Positions 12,675 to 25,289 are shown, numbered from the stretch's first letter. The stretch is 64,000 bases of DNA from Chimonanthus salicifolius (GCA_013350335.1 CM023542.1:682001-746000); one strand, 5' to 3'. The notes: generated from the sequence alone by a model not told the origin. A program made the numbers and translations.

Positions 12675-13509
12675 GTCCCGGATGAGTACCGGAGAGACTT
12701 TGCTAGCGATATTATCCCGTGACTTCTTATTAAATGAATTAAGACATTTATATAATTAGATGTGATGAATAATTTATTATATATATATATATGAATTGAA
12801 TACATTTTCATTATAAACCTATTTAAGTCATATAATTTTGAATTTTGAATTTTTGATGAATATAAGTTATTAATTTTAAAATTAAAAATAGAATGATAAG
12901 ACAAAAAAAAAAAACTTTTGTATAGCTATTAGTCATTTAATTTTTTATATCATATCCAAATATTTAAAATCTATTTCATAAAAAATTAGATATAAAATTT
13001 AATAATGAGAGAGAGTTTCTATACTTAGCTCGTTGAACTTTCTATGATGAAATAGACGGCTGAACGATGAATCGAACACATGGCCAGCTTCATTTCCAAT
13101 CAACGCATCCATTCTTTTTTATACCGTCCGCAAATTCTTCGACCCCGCCCCTCTCTCTCTCTCTCTCTCTCTCGCGGAGTATCAGCAGTCTGATCCCAAG
13201 ATTTAGGACTGTTGACTGCCATTGAAGGGAAGGTAAAAAAGAAAAAAAATTACCCACGAAAAATCTTCATCTCTGACCCTACAGTAAGTCTTCTCCATTC
13301 AGTTTCTTTCTTGAGATCTTCAAAATCTAGATTCAATTTTACCTTTTATTAATATTAATTACGTTTTTGTTTCATCGTTTGTTTCATTTAGTTTTTGAAG
13401 ATCTTCAAAACCCAGATGTACAATTATTCATCACCACCACCATCATCTTCCATTTGCGATAGTGTTTCTGGGTTTTAATTTCCACTCCATCCTATCCTAA
13501 AATTCCCAT
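12675..13509 (+). promoter_or_regulatory. upstream region and 5' UTR of the AVT6-type gene
   Basis: AT-rich DNA becomes GC-richer after 13060. A (CT)11 tract lies at 13151-13173. The leader runs to the ATG at 13510. A possible 5' UTR intron has donor GTAAGT at 13284 and acceptor TTTAG ending at 13391; this is inference only. I could not pick a convincing TATA box. Confidence 0.45.
13151..13173. repeat. (CT)n microsatellite
   Basis: An uninterrupted CT dinucleotide run about 340 bp upstream of the AVT6-type start codon. CT tracts are common in plant core promoters and leaders. Confidence 0.95.
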
Positions 13510-14965
13510 ATGGATAGCAATTACTCTGTTCTTCCGAGAACCCCTTATGTGGAATTGCAATCACAAGGAAAGAATTCGTTTTCTGATCATTCTGAAATCC
13601 CAATAGATCTCTCAGAAGCAGCCATAAAACCACTATTTGCCGTAGAAAATGATGAAGTGTATGCCAGTTATGAAGATGATGGTGTGCCCCTCGTTTCTGA
13701 CCAGGTCAAGAATGGGTCTGGCATCTCCGGTGCTGTTTTTAACCTCACTACCACAATTATTGGAGCTGGACTTATGGCTCTTCCTGCCACCATGAAAGTG
13801 TTGGGCCTGGTTCTTGGGATTGTGTTGATAATTGTGATGGGCATTGTTTCCGAAATCAGTGTTGAATTGCTAGTGAGATTTTCCACTCTTCGGAATGCAT
13901 CATCTTATGGGGATCTTGTCCAATCAGCGTTCGGCCGCCCAGCAAGAATTATATCTGAGATCTGTATAATTTTCAATAATGCAGGTGTTCTGGTTGTTTA
14001 TTTGATCATTATTGGGGATGTCATCTCAGGGTCATTCCATCATATTGGTGTGCTGGATCAATTGCTTGGAAATGGGTTTTGGGATCATAGGAAGGTTGTG
14101 ATATTGGTTGTGGTTGTTGTTTTCATTGCTCCTCTTTGTGCATTGGAGAAGATCGACTCATTGAGCTTGACCTCATGCTGCTTCGGTCGCTCTTGCACTT
14201 GTCTTTGTTGTTGTTTCGTGCACAATTGCATTTATTAAGGTTATTGAGGGGAAGATTGAAACTCCAAGGCTGGCTCCTGATTTTGGGTCAAAGAAGTCCA
14301 TCTTGGATTTGCTTGTAGTGATCCCAATCATGACGAATGCATATGTATGTCATTTCAATGTCCAGCCAATATATAATGAGCTCGACGGTAGATCTCCTCA
14401 GAAGATGAACCATGTAGGGAGGATTACAACTGTTCTGTGTATAGTTGTTTATGAATTCACTGCTGTTTCAGGGTATCTGTTGTTTGGGGATGCCACAGAA
14501 GCCGATGTTCTTACCAATTTTGACAGGGATCTTGGGATCCGGTATAGTTCAGCTTTGAACTATGTTGTTCGCATTGGGTATGTTCTCCACTTGGTGCTGG
14601 TCTTTCCAGTTATCCACTTCTCTCTTAGGCAAACAGTGGATGCCTTGGTCTTCAATGGTTCAGGTCAGCTTGTGGAGAGTAGAAAAAGATTGTTGCTCTT
14701 AACAGTGGTCTTATTGGCACTTATTTACATTGGATCGACAATGATTCCTAATATTTGGGTGGCATTCAAGTTTACAGGTGCCACAACAGCTCTGTTATTG
14801 GGTTTCATATTTCCTTCTCTTGTTGCATTGAGGTTGAATAAGAATGGAGCTGCTTTGCAATATGGAGAGAAGATTTTGTCATGGCTGATGTTAGGCTTAG
14901 CAGTAGTGGTTAGCATAATCGGGGTTATTGGGAATATATATAGCATTAGTGGTCAGACTGAATGA
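13510..14965 (+). CDS. AVT6: vacuolar amino acid transporter, AVT6 type, with one-base frameshift
   Basis: This is a member of the amino acid/auxin permease (AAAP) superfamily, AVT6 branch, thought to export amino acids from the vacuole (family knowledge). The start ATG at 13510 opens a hydrophilic N-terminus of about 65 residues. The family-typical first membrane segment follows, with SGAVFNLTTTIIGAGLMALP. The frame breaks at 14176: after LEKIDSLSLTS an extra T shifts reading into a stop at 14236-14238. In the +1 frame the protein resumes at once (AASVALALVFVVVS) and runs to the stop at 14963-14965, ending NIYSISGQTE. Ignoring that base, the gene would encode 484 residues in one exon with about 11 membrane segments. 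Everything else is conserved (PIMTNAYVCHFNVQPIYNEL). It is therefore either a very young pseudogene or a sequence error. No intron explains a single base. Confidence 0.85.
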
Positions 14966-17889
14966 GTTTCTAGTTATTGATCTTTGTGATTGATACAAGA
15001 TGTTACGACTCCTGATGTTTTTACCTTAAGTGGGCGAAATGGTGGGCTGTGTTTCAGTTTGCTTCGCATTGTCATTTGAACTCCTTACATCTTGATGAAC
15101 TCTCAAAGCCAAAAATTGGTATTGACTTGTTCAGGAGATAAAAGCGACATATGCTGGTTTTTGTTTTGCTGAAGAGGTATCTCCTGCATTTGTCGTTCAG
15201 ATTAGATCTTTGTAAAGCGGGCACTCAACATGTTTCACTAGAACATTCTTTTGTTCTGGTGATTCTGCTGGTGAAGACATGAAGATTGCACAAGATTTAC
15301 ACAGGAAGATCTGCAGGTACATTTTCTGAGGTCCATGAATTCTTTGCATGTTTATCTTTTTGACTTGATCTGAATGGTTCAAAAGTTGGGTGAAAATACT
15401 TCTGTGAAAGGTAAACTTAGGTTGTGACATTAATGAAATCACAGATTCTCATGTAATGATTTATTGTCTTGTGGCCACATCGCAAATGAACAACTATAAT
15501 TCATGGGCACAGGGGTTTGCTTACAGAAGAAATTACTTTTGTTGCTAAGTAGTTTAAACCTTGTAGTGTTTTGATCCTCTAAGCTTTCTCTTGCTTCATG
15601 TAGATGTTTTGCTAAACATTAGCTGCCAATTTATTTTAGCTGTAAATTTATTTTTGAAGACTTTTGTTGGGCAAATGCTGAACTTGTGATATGCCACAGG
15701 TTCATTGACGCTAAAGCTATTTATTGCTCATGTATTTGATTTATTTTCAGTAAATTTTTTCCTTCGTGGAATGGATTTTGTTACAAAAAATTAGTGATGG
15801 GGACTTTTCGTAATACATCCACAGTGTGTGCGTGCATGCATTTTGTGTACATTGTTTGACTCTTTCTGGACAGGAATAATGCATCTAAATAACAGTGATC
15901 CTTGACGACATGTCATTTCCAATTGAATCTGATATTTTTTAGAGGTTGCAATTCAATATGTACATCGTTCGTAATGATTTGGAATATCCAGGGACTTCAT
16001 TTGAGTGGATATGATCCTTACGAACATATCTGCAACCCAAAATGGCATTATTCTTGAGTTTTGATGTATCCTATGCCTTCTTATTGAGCATAGATGAAGA
16101 TATCGTTCGCCTCATATACTTTGTGTGTGTGTGTGTGTGTGTGTTTGGGTGCTGATGGGTAATGAAGGCCAAGGTTCAAATTGGTAAGAAACAAAGCTAT
16201 GCTCTTCCATTAAGGGATTTTAGATCTAAGTTTGCAAAAACTAGATCTAGGAAAAATTGAAACTAGGCCCAATTTGGAGTTGGGAGACTCCTTATCCAAC
16301 TCACCAAAAGATTAGGGTTTTGAGATCTGGGGCGTACTAGATCTAAGGAAATTTGAACATGGCTCTAAGGTAGATTTTAGAGAAAATCCACAACTACATC
16401 ATCTAAGGGAGATTTTGGAAAATCCTGGAATTTTATCAAAAACTAATAAAAGTACTCTTAACGAATTTTGGCTCCTAAGGTAGAAAACCAAAAGAGAAAA
16501 TTTCAAAATGAATTATTTTGGAGAAGCAAATAGATCTAGAGGCAAAATCAACACTAATATGATAATTACACACTAGAATTTCTCATACCAAAGAAAAATA
16601 AATTATGAATACTTGAAAAATTAAATTGCATTATAATTAAGAAAGGTGCTGTTGGGAGGGTTTCTGTACAAAATAGTGCACTGTAGGGTAGGAAACTAGA
16701 TCAGAAGTCAACCTTGAGCCAAAATAGGGCAGATCTGATCCTGTCCGTACAGTCATTCGGATGTCCTAGTTGTGTCACTTAAGGTTTAGTCTACCTATCT
16801 AGATCACAGAGTGGGGTGTCAAGCATTTAATTGAGGGCCAGGATTTTTTTTATTACTGAGGAAGGAACCCAATCTCAGCAATTGTTGTATTCCTCGTCAT
16901 CAGAATACTAATTGCATTGAGCTGTTTGCGTTCTCATCTCATTGATCCTTGTGTTCAAGTTATGATTGTTTGAAAAGTGATAGGGAATCTCAACAAGTTA
17001 TAATCCTGTTGGAGAGACTTTCTGGTGTTGAATGTTTGCAGGTGGTTGATGTTAATATGGTGTATTTGTACCAGTTGGAACAAAGTCATTTGATAAATGA
17101 GCTATGTGAGGAGAGGCCAATAGAGACATTGATTGATAGAGTTGGCTGGAAAAATAGAAATCAGAAAGCGTACACTCGAACGCCTTTTTTATAATGAATT
17201 AACATGCCTGCCTTTTTGTTTGGCTTGTATTTCATGAACCAGTCAGAAAATCAGAAGTTGAATTCATCATTATCTTTGTGATATTTTTTGTCAATGGAAA
17301 GAATCTCAATCGGGTATGGCACAGTTGATTCAACTATGACCTCTTTATTTTTTACTGATCGAAATAGCAAGGTTTCATTATATGTTTACAGGTGGAATAT
17401 TGCCTGAGAATAAGAATAAGAGAACATTAATTCAAAAAAGTTAAAGTGACGAAAAAGAATCTGCCTCAGAAAGGCGAATAAAGGGCACACCTCTGTAAAA
17501 AATTCTTAAAAGATTTTCACAATTCTAAAGAACATCAAGTGTTCTTAGAAATACTAAAATGACCATTTATTTTTCATAATGCTGTCGGAAGCCTACTTGA
17601 CTAGAAGCCCAGGAATGGCCATTGCAAGTTCACCATTTCCCATAAATGTTTAAAATGACAGAATTTCCCTTTATGAACAAATATATATAAAAATGAATGT
17701 ATATTTTCTTTTCTTTTCATAAGTTTCATCTAATGTTTTCTTGAGTTTGAATGGTAAATCAAAATTTGAGAGTACAAGAAAATTTAGGAGATGTATCAGG
17801 TCACTTGTGGAGTTCGTAAGGCCCAATCTCACGGGGTTTCATCAATGTCCATTTCTCATTTTAATATATTTGATGTATACATTTATTTA
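14966..17889. other. AVT6 3' flank and spacer
   Basis: The first several hundred bases probably hold the 3' UTR. A (GT)n run lies at 16122-16144. From 16200 to 16900 the sequence is rich in AGATCTA words and resembles diverged repeat DNA; it shares phrases such as CAAAATAGGG with 54.3-54.8 kb. A frame at 16949-17194 matches no family I know. Confidence 0.5.
16122..16144. repeat. (GT)n microsatellite
   Basis: A GT dinucleotide run of about 11 units in the spacer. Confidence 0.95.
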
Positions 17890-18268
17890 GGGTACTCATC
17901 TTAACACGGACGTTATTATCTTTTAGGAGACACGAGTTTTAGTGAACTTTCTATTTTGTCTCTTGTCCATCTATAGAAATCGATTCACTTTTCACTGAAT
18001 CGGTTCACTTATCGGTGCATCGGACAGGTGCACCGACTGGATCCCTTGGAAATTGGTGCACCAATTTCTTGAAAGTCCAAATCGGTGTACTGACCGGATC
18101 ATTTTATATATAAATCGGTTCACTTATCGGTGCACCGGACAGTGCACTGAATGAGTGAACCGATTCAACGAAAAAGTGAGCCAATTTCTGCAGATGAGGA
18201 TAAAGTGGAAAAATCCAAAAAATCCAGTATCTACTAAAAGAGTATGCCCAGTGTTAGGATGAGCACCC
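17890..18268. mobile_element. fold-back MITE with long inverted repeats and CGGTGCACCG words
   Basis: The left end reads GGGTACTCATCTTAACAC and the reverse complement of the right end reads GGGTGCTCATCCTAACAC. The similarity continues inward for roughly 150 bases on each side, through CTTTTAG, TTGTCCATCT-like and CGATTCACTTTTC stretches. The centre repeats ATCGGTGCACCG and GGTTCACTTATCGG. There is no coding capacity. Target duplication is not clear: flanks are ATTTATTTA and ACCCTCTAT. The superfamily is therefore open; long inverted repeats would suit a Mutator-like element. Confidence 0.78.
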
Positions 18269-19955
18269 ACCCTCTATTTATTTATTTGTAAATTCAGGGA
18301 TCTTCTGTTTGATAATCAGATGTTTTATAGTCAGAGAGATTAATTAACAACTTGTATTACTCACAGTCAGGAGTTTAATGTGCTCATGATTTAATTAAAC
18401 CTCCAAATGAAACGAAACCTGTTTTCAATGATTTTAAGTTTGGTACCAGTCAGGTTGTTCAAGATTTTAAAAATTGGACAAAGTTGGACCGACTTAAATA
18501 AGCTTGATCATCCACTCAAATCAAGTGAAGTGGGTGTCAATTCATTTATGCATGTAATCTATGTACTTAAAGATTTATTTAATCAAGCCTATGAAAGAAT
18601 GGGTCATGAATTTCTAGAAAACATTTCTCCATAGTATATTTTAAAAATTAACTTGTGGATCAATCTTAGCCAAAGTGATGCTATATACAAAATACTAATT
18701 AACTATAATCAATTAATTAAAACAACAAATAAGTTAAACTTGAATATATGTAAATAATTATAAATGTCAAACTCAAATACAAAACACAAAATATAAAATG
18801 TTATTAATCACATTTTCACAAAAAATCATGATGGAAGAATTTTAAATAGATATCTAATAAAACATGAAACGAATTTATTTATTTTTCAATAATTTTTTCT
18901 TAAAAAATCTACACAAAAGATCAAGTATCTATGGATAACATATATATCATCGCATCCATAAAAGATGCGTACCAGCCGATAATACAACTGATTCTTTATT
19001 TATTTTTTTAGAAAAAAACTGTTTAAACCGTTAGCCAATTGATTCTTGAATTAGATGTAATTTTAAAAAGGTTTAATATAAAAAAATAAAAAATAAGAAG
19101 GTATTTGTCATTTCAACTCTAAGATAATCTTGAATGGAAAGTTTTTTATAAAAATAATTTAATGAAATAATATATCATATTTATAAAATTGTCCGTAAAA
19201 TGTCAGTAATTTTCTGTGATTTTTGTTACAATAAAAAGTTATAAATTATAATAGAAAATATGTATAAGACACTAAAAAACATAAATTTCATATTAAAATA
19301 TTAAGACATTTTTCAGAACTTTTAAAACATTTTATTTATATCAGAATTTCGACAAAATTTTCTATTTTTTAACCTATAAGACCTATTTTTGCACCCATCA
19401 AAACTGATGGAGATTATCCTTAGACATGTTCCTCCTTATAACTTATAACAACTATACCAAATCATGCATTTATATTATTAATCAATCAAAATCGCAAAAT
19501 TTTGAATGAAGTCACAATATTTTAAATTTTAAAAAATAATTTAAAAGAGGTAACATTTAGATGGCCAGTGGTGCTAATTTATTAAAAAAAAAAAAATGCA
19601 AGCGAAATTATAGGGACAAACTTTTCATGAATCATCTGAATCGTCCATCATTGATCTCTGAATCATTACAGTACATGATCCGTCATCACAACCGTCCAAA
19701 ATCCAATACAGTAAGTATACTGGAATTCCCCAACCAAGACGTTGGCGAAGTAAGAAAGAATAACAGTATGAATCAAATCAAATCAAACAAGTCAGCCCCC
19801 TCCAAATTCTACAATTTACAAAAACCACCGTAAAATGTAAAGAACGAATCATCATAGAATCAATGATGCAAGAATCAAGGAGATGAATGAATGAATGGTA
19901 ACAAAGAATCACCAGATGGTTCTAGAGAATGGAGCGGACGGTCAAGATGTGATGT
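18269..19955. other. AT-rich spacer and GATL 3' flank
   Basis: No gene is supported. Sequence from 18640 to 19560 is extremely AT-rich. The last 300 bases, up to the GATL stop, are less biased and probably include the GATL 3' UTR on the minus strand. Frames at 18407-18634 and 19561-19833 are unrecognised. Confidence 0.5.
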
Positions 19956-21023
19956 TCATGGCCGATAAAGATCGTAGAGCTCCCAAACTCTGTCGAGTGA
20001 GCAGGGGTTGCCGGCGTCGAGGCGGGCCCAGGGCTTGCCCTTTCCGCTCCAGTGCAAGAGGCTGGTAGGACCGGGATGCAGAGGTCGGCAGCTTCCGAGC
20101 ACATTGTCGCCGCCCAGCCCGTGTTGATTCCACCGGTGGTCGATGGGCTCTATGTTTCCGGCAAAGACTAGCAAGAAAGGGGGCAGAGAACCGAGCTCAT
20201 AGATTCTTTTCTCCTTCTGCACTCGCATCCACTCTTCGATCCTCTCGCGGAAATGACCCCGCCTCCAACGCTTCAGATTCATCACCATCACTCCCGTGTT
20301 GAAGTAGCAAGGTCGCCGCTCAGTAAACACGGCCGCACCCATGCCCGGCTCCGACCAGAACCTCTCTGTAAAATAATCAGTGAAGTTGACGTGGCAGTAC
20401 TCAGGCGCGCCAATCACTCGCGAGCGGGCGAGCGGGGTGTTCCAGAGCAGCTGGATGTCATCCACCACCACCAGATCCGAGTCGAGGTAGATTACTCGAC
20501 CCACGCACGGCTCCAGCAGCTCGCCCAGGTAGCTCCGCGCATAATTCAACGGGCTCTCCAGCGCAGAACGAACGGACGACGAGATCAGTTTTTTCACCAC
20601 GCTCTCATCGAAGCGGTACATCTTGAACCGGAGGTAGGGAAAGATGGACCTGACTATCCGTTCAAGGTCGGAGAACTGGGGCCCGTCCGTCGCGACGAAG
20701 TGGAAGAAGACGTTCTCGGGGCAGGAGGCGTGCTTGAGCACCGAAAGGACAGCCGCCATGGACCCCCGCAGGTAAGCGAGGTCGAGCGTCATTGCAATGT
20801 GCACGTGCGAGGGATCGCACGTGACTCCCCTCTCCGCGCGTAACAACGGGCACTGACTGCCGTTCCAGTACTCCGGCGCCTCGGCGAATCTCGGCTGGAG
20901 AGAAGAACATCCTCTGTTGGACTCGCCGGGCAATAACCGGATCGCTGAGCACAACAGTCTCGGGGAGGAAGAGAGGGAGATGAGGACAGTGGCGGAGAAA
21001 ATCGCCAGGAAAAAGCGAGACAT
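19956..21023 (-). CDS. GATL: galacturonosyltransferase-like protein (GATL, GT8)
   Basis: This Golgi-type family GT8 glycosyltransferase belongs to the GATL group, implicated in pectin and xylan synthesis in the plant cell wall (family knowledge; the exact donor and acceptor are not known from sequence). It is a single exon of 355 residues, the usual GATL size. Residues 1-26 form a hydrophobic signal or anchor. The catalytic region starts near 74 ([16 protein letters not shown]). The metal-binding DxD motif is DSD at 181-183 inside [23 protein letters not shown] lies at 240-250, and HWSGKGKPW at 324-332 is the HxxGxxKPW nucleotide-sugar motif. The protein ends [12 protein letters not shown], which is typical. 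GC content is clearly higher than in neighbouring DNA. Which GATL paralogue it is cannot be settled by eye. Confidence 0.95.
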   Translation of the reverse strand: MSRFFLAIFSATVLISLSSSPRLLCSAIRLLPGESNRGCSSLQPRFAEAPEYWNGSQCPLLRAERGVTCDPSHVHIAMTLDLAYLRGSMAAVLSVLKHASCPENVFFHFVATDGPQFSDLERIVRSIFPYLRFKMYRFDESVVKKLISSSVRSALESPLNYARSYLGELLEPCVGRVIYLDSDLVVVDDIQLLWNTPLARSRVIGAPEYCHVNFTDYFTERFWSEPGMGAAVFTERRPCYFNTGVMVMNLKRWRRGHFRERIEEWMRVQKEKRIYELGSLPPFLLVFAGNIEPIDHRWNQHGLGGDNVLGSCRPLHPGPTSLLHWSGKGKPWARLDAGNPCSLDRVWELYDLYRP

Positions 21024-21416
21024 TGTGGCGAAAACAGAGAAGGTGAAATCAATATTTTGGAGTAAGAATTTAAAGAGAGTTAGAGAGAGAGAGAGAGTTA
21101 AAGAAAATGATAGAAAAGAGGAGAGAGTCTTTTCTTGAAATGGAAAACAGAAATAGTCTAGACTACGATAACGCGGTTTGGATTTTCCGTGTTTTGTTTG
21201 GCTTTCAGCCGCCGAGAGGGAGAGGCAATAACCAGAGACAATTTGCTCTCTCCTCCCTCTTCTTCTTCTTCTTCTTCTCTCTCTTCTTCTTTCTTTCTCA
21301 CACTAGAAATGGAAATGGAAGGGCCAAGAAAGAAGAAGATGTGGTTTTAAATGGAATTTGCAATCGTGAGAAAGGAAAACTGGTGAAAAAACAATATTTC
21401 CATCCGGTGTTCGGAG
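21024..21416 (-). promoter_or_regulatory. probable GATL 5' leader with GA and GAA tracts
   Basis: This is the stretch between the TATA box and the GATL ATG. On the plus strand it carries an AG run at 21081-21097 and TTC repeats at 21259-21300. Such pyrimidine/purine tracts are usual in plant leaders. A frame on the plus strand here is made of these repeats and is not a gene. Confidence 0.5.
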
Positions 21417-21425
21417 TTTTATATA
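21417..21425 (-). promoter_or_regulatory. TATA box of the GATL gene
   Basis: On the minus strand the sequence reads TATATAAAA, followed by a GC-rich stretch. It lies about 395 bp upstream of the GATL start, giving a leader of roughly 360 nt if transcription starts some 30 bp downstream. Confidence 0.6.
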
Positions 21426-22714
21426 TAAATAAATAATAAGGCGAATTAATTACTTAATTAATTAAGAATTAGAAGGGTCAATGGTGGCGCGCGTCTTTCA
21501 CACGTAAGTGGTTGTGAGAAAAGGTTGCAAAAGCTGGCACCGCACATCTGGCTTTAATACACGTTGATGATGAAGTGGGACCGGCTGCTGGTGGGCCCCG
21601 TTTCATGTAGGGTCCGACGCATTTTGCAGATGCTGCTGTTCCTTCAGTATTATAATAACATTAGGAGAGGAGAGGAGAGGTTGGTTGAGTGCGTGTGTTA
21701 GCTGTAGTCGATGTGACGCATCCCAAGTTCCAAGTCTCGACTCTCAATCCAACAGAGCAGAAGTAATGACTCGAGTTGTTGATTCCTTGGAATTTATTAT
21801 TTATTATATTTTATGTTAGATACTTTAAATCATTTATAAAAAAATTAGAAAAGTGATTGCTGCATTAATATTTTCATCTTTTCTTCACTAAATTTATGTA
21901 ATTATCCATTTTGTTCAACAAATAAAACGAGAAAAAGAAGAGACATTAAAAAATTAAATAATGAATAATAAAAGTTGAATTTATATTAAAAACAATAATA
22001 ATTTTAATGATTTAAATTTATTATAAAATAAACATATATTTTTTTTAATATGCATATAAAAACTTGCAAGGCATTTCGTAGTTCTGTCCTGCATTTTGAG
22101 AAATATTATTGTTATCATCAATTATTATATATCCGTAACCTTCAAAAGCATTCAAACTTTTGGAATCGAGCGTGTGGAAGACCAACCTTACATGTTAATA
22201 ATAATTGATCGCCCCATCTTCCCATGTTATGATCACGTGGCCTTTGCAAGAGAACAGAAGGAACCCACTCCTTCCCTACTTATTTGCTAGTCTTCCACCA
22301 ATTGGAATTTACAACTGGCATCTCTTGCTCGTCATTCACACATCCCCTTCTCATAATCTCATGAATGTAAATATACGATAAATGCCAACTATGTAAGCTA
22401 TTTAAATAAATAATTCTTCTCTGAAATGCGTATTATTATTATTATTAGTATTACAGTTTTCACTTAGCACCTATTTTTATGGATAAAAATAGAGTTCATT
22501 TGAAACACTTCTTACATTTTTGTAGCAAATCTTAAAATCCTTTTTAGTATTAGATAGTGGCCTTATGGTAGAATATCTAGTATATTGCTTCAATTTTTAA
22601 CAGCTCAATGACTCCAAATCACATAAAGTCCTCTTATATTTATTTTTTTATTTTTTTAAAATCGAATTAGATTAAAATTCTGATATTAGGTTAGGCACGA
22701 AATTTTTTATATTA
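21426..22714. other. spacer upstream of GATL
   Basis: No gene is supported. 21480-21780 is of balanced composition and may hold promoter elements; 21780-22700 is AT-rich. Confidence 0.45.
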
Positions 22715-23139
22715 CTCCCTTTTGTCCCAACATACTTGTTCTATTTTGAATTTTTTTATTTCTTAAGGATCATTTTTGTACGGAGCACGTTAAAAACCTA
22801 TTAATAGATTCTCTAACTCAATACAAACCTGATGGAAAAAAAAAAAAAGAGGTCTGAACAGTGTCTTTTAGTGTAATTACTGCTCAATAATATTTTCCTG
22901 ACTATACAACAATGCATGATTGAGACGATGAGAGTCGAAGGTGAAAATAATTACAAAATGCCACATATGAGTAAGACAAATCTTATAAAAGAAGGTCGTC
23001 TTCCCATCATATCATAAAGTGATTTGAAACTCATCGAAAATAGTTAAAGCTTTGATTTAACGTGAAAATAAAGGAATAGAACAAATAATTTAGGACAATT
23101 TTGAAATATATATCGGACAAATATTTTGGACAGAGAGAG
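22715..23139. mobile_element. Stowaway-type MITE (Tc1/mariner)
   Basis: The left end is CTCCCTTTTGTCCCAACATA and the reverse complement of the right end is CTCTCTCTGTCCAAAATATT, matching the plant Stowaway consensus CTCCCTCYGTCCCAAA. The element is flanked by TA on both sides (22713-22714 and 23140-23141), the expected target duplication. It is 425 bp long with no coding capacity. Confidence 0.82.
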
Positions 23140-23429
23140 TATTAAATAGTCAATAAATAATAAATTAGATTTGAATGAGAAGTTGGAAAGAAAGAACGTA
23201 ATTAAAAAAGAGGGGGAAAAGAAAAGAAAGCAACCGAGTTGGAGCAAGTCAAGCGTGTGATGGTTACACCATTGTAGAAGTAGAACGCGGTTTTTAATTT
23301 CTATGTCGAGGAAGGGCGCGTGCAAAAAACACGACTCTCCATGGAAACTGTATCGCGGTTGCGGTCAGGCTTGTGTTGAAGTTGAGACGAATTCAACATC
23401 TTATGCCAACCAAGTCTGAAAAATACTAA

Positions 23430-23600
23430 AGTAACAACTCCTCCCTCGTCTTCTTTTACTCCCTTCCCTCATGTAACTAACCTTCCAAGATAAATACAAG
23501 TCAAAGACAACTCCTTAAATTCTTTATCGATCGACAATAAACCACAGAGCTTTAGTCGAGCACACTCAAAAACCTCCTCTACTCCACTCACTTTAAAAAA
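23430..23600 (-). mobile_element. possible short LINE fragment
   Basis: The phrase CTTCCCTCATGTAACTAACC followed by TTCCAAGATAAATA is nearly shared with the LINE piece at 26590-26620 and resembles 4550-4580 in the LINE at 3861-7130. Borders are uncertain. Confidence 0.35.
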
Positions 23601-23639
23601 AAATTAAAAGATTCTAAAATTCCTCCCTTCCAAATTGAT

Positions 23640-24218
23640 AAAATCCATTGCATTTTGGTGAAGATGGCCATGTGTTGTGGTAGTTGGGCTTTGGTGATTT
23701 CAATCTGATGAGAAAGGGCTCTGAGTCAGAGCTGATATTTTCGTGGACCTTATATTTAGCCATAATGTGTGCACAAATTAGAGAAGGCACTCGACCTGTG
23801 GAATACAATTCTGGGTATTCCAAGCTTGTGAGTTGTTTCAGAGGTCCAAGACAGGCACATGTCTGAAATTATGCAACTGGGGTGGGGGCGATGTCGGTCG
23901 AGTAATTGTTCAACTGCCTCTTGTAGTTATCCAGCCCAAAAAAGAGATCATGTGCTACTTCTGGTGAAGAAACCAAGTCGAAGTTCTCACATCCATCTGA
24001 TGGGAACTGGAGCTTGATTAAATGAATTGGAAAGCCTGACTGTAATGCCCGATATATGACGGTCTTGAATCGGGAAGCATTTGCCGGGCATGTTATGATC
24101 TATGAAGGTGATGGCCACTCTGCGACTCACAAATATGCGAGCCATGTTTGTCATGGGTTATCATGTGACCTTGGGCCATTAGAGGAATCAAGACGAAGTG
24201 GTCTTGTTGGGAGGCCAT
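23640..24218 (-). pseudogene. UGT73: UDP-glycosyltransferase pseudogene, UGT73 type, 5' part only
   Basis: UGT73-type enzymes glucosylate small molecules in the cytosol (family knowledge). The ATG at 24218 begins MASQQDHFVLIPLMAQGHMI, the N-terminus of this group. The frame then breaks within a few codons: one extra A in ATGATAACCC shifts it. A second extra base follows in the ATGCCCGGCAAATGC stretch. The other frames resume family sequence (GFPIHLIKLQFPSDGCENFDL, then SDMCLSWTSE and HKLGIPRIVF) but meet stops. Only about the first 190 codons of a family whose members have about 480-500 are present, and the PSPG donor-binding box is missing. A TATATAAT at about 24315-24322 may be the old promoter. 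It cannot encode an enzyme. Confidence 0.85.
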
Positions 24219-25289
24219 TTCCCCAGAACTGTGAATGGGAGGAGTTGCAGGGATGAAGTTATGGCTATGTGAAGAATTTTGGAAATTGGATGATTTCATT
24301 TCATCAATAGTGTGTATTATATACCGATTACAGCCCCTAGAGAGGGAAAGAATTAATTAAGAAAAGAAGAGAGGTTCTAGGAACAGTGGCTTAAGTTGAC
24401 TGCATATTAGAGAGAGAGAGAGTGAGAGTAAGAATTCTAATGGAGTGCTTCATAGGAAGATCTGGGACGAATTATATATTATGAAATTTTTGGAGACCAT
24501 CTATTCTGCCCTTGCCATTTTCAAGAATTAAGTTTAAGAATTCAATAATTTTAAGAGATGAGCTAGAACATTTGAATTGCTGGAAAAGGCAGGCAAAGCT
24601 AAACCACTTCTGCAGGCTGTCTTTTTTGCCTTAGTGTGTATTAGTTTATCCCCTCCATAAAATCTACCGTCTTGATTTTCTTACTAACCCTAAATCTCAG
24701 TCTAGGGATAAGGATGAAAACAGCAACAAAAGATAACAACGTAGTAAAGGGCACTTCTCAAAGCGGCCAAAGTGAATATCTCTTACACTCAGAAAAGCAA
24801 CAAAAACATTAGACTGGGGGAAAATAGTTCTGCACAAAGCAATTCCTTATTTTCTTGCCGTCATTCTCCAAACATAAAGTAACTTCTGAAAAGGAGCAAC
24901 AAGGAATCTCATCAAAATCCCTAAAATCCACTGGCAAATGATCCTTCTGTGCACAAAAAAAAAAAAAGCATTAACGAGAACAGGATTAAAAGCACAGCAC
25001 AAAGGGATGATCTTAGGAAGGGCAGTGGGAACTAAGAAATGCCTGAAGCAGGGTCAGAGACAAGTTGTAGGATGCTGGGCACAATTTAACCGCCTCATAA
25101 TTATCATCACAAAGAAACAAGACGTTGGACAAAACTCCATTTAATGATCCTATAAAATTACCACCATTAGCAAGGAAAACTCCTTTTAACAAAAAAATGA
25201 GAAATAGTACATAGAAAAAGAGGAATACAAACCATATAAATCAGTTTCCTGAAGCTGATCCAGAATATACACCATTTCTATTTTCCCAT
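24219..25289. other. spacer between UGT pseudogene and DUF760 gene
   Basis: A GA run lies near 24412-24424. No gene is supported; the last few hundred bases before 25290 are probably 3' UTR of the minus-strand DUF760 gene. Confidence 0.45.

Noticed and set aside
16949..17194. 81-codon frame
   Set aside because: No family resemblance and no splice or promoter context.
20253..20843. 196-codon open frame on the plus strand
   Set aside because: It is the antisense shadow of the GC-rich GATL coding region and has no family features.
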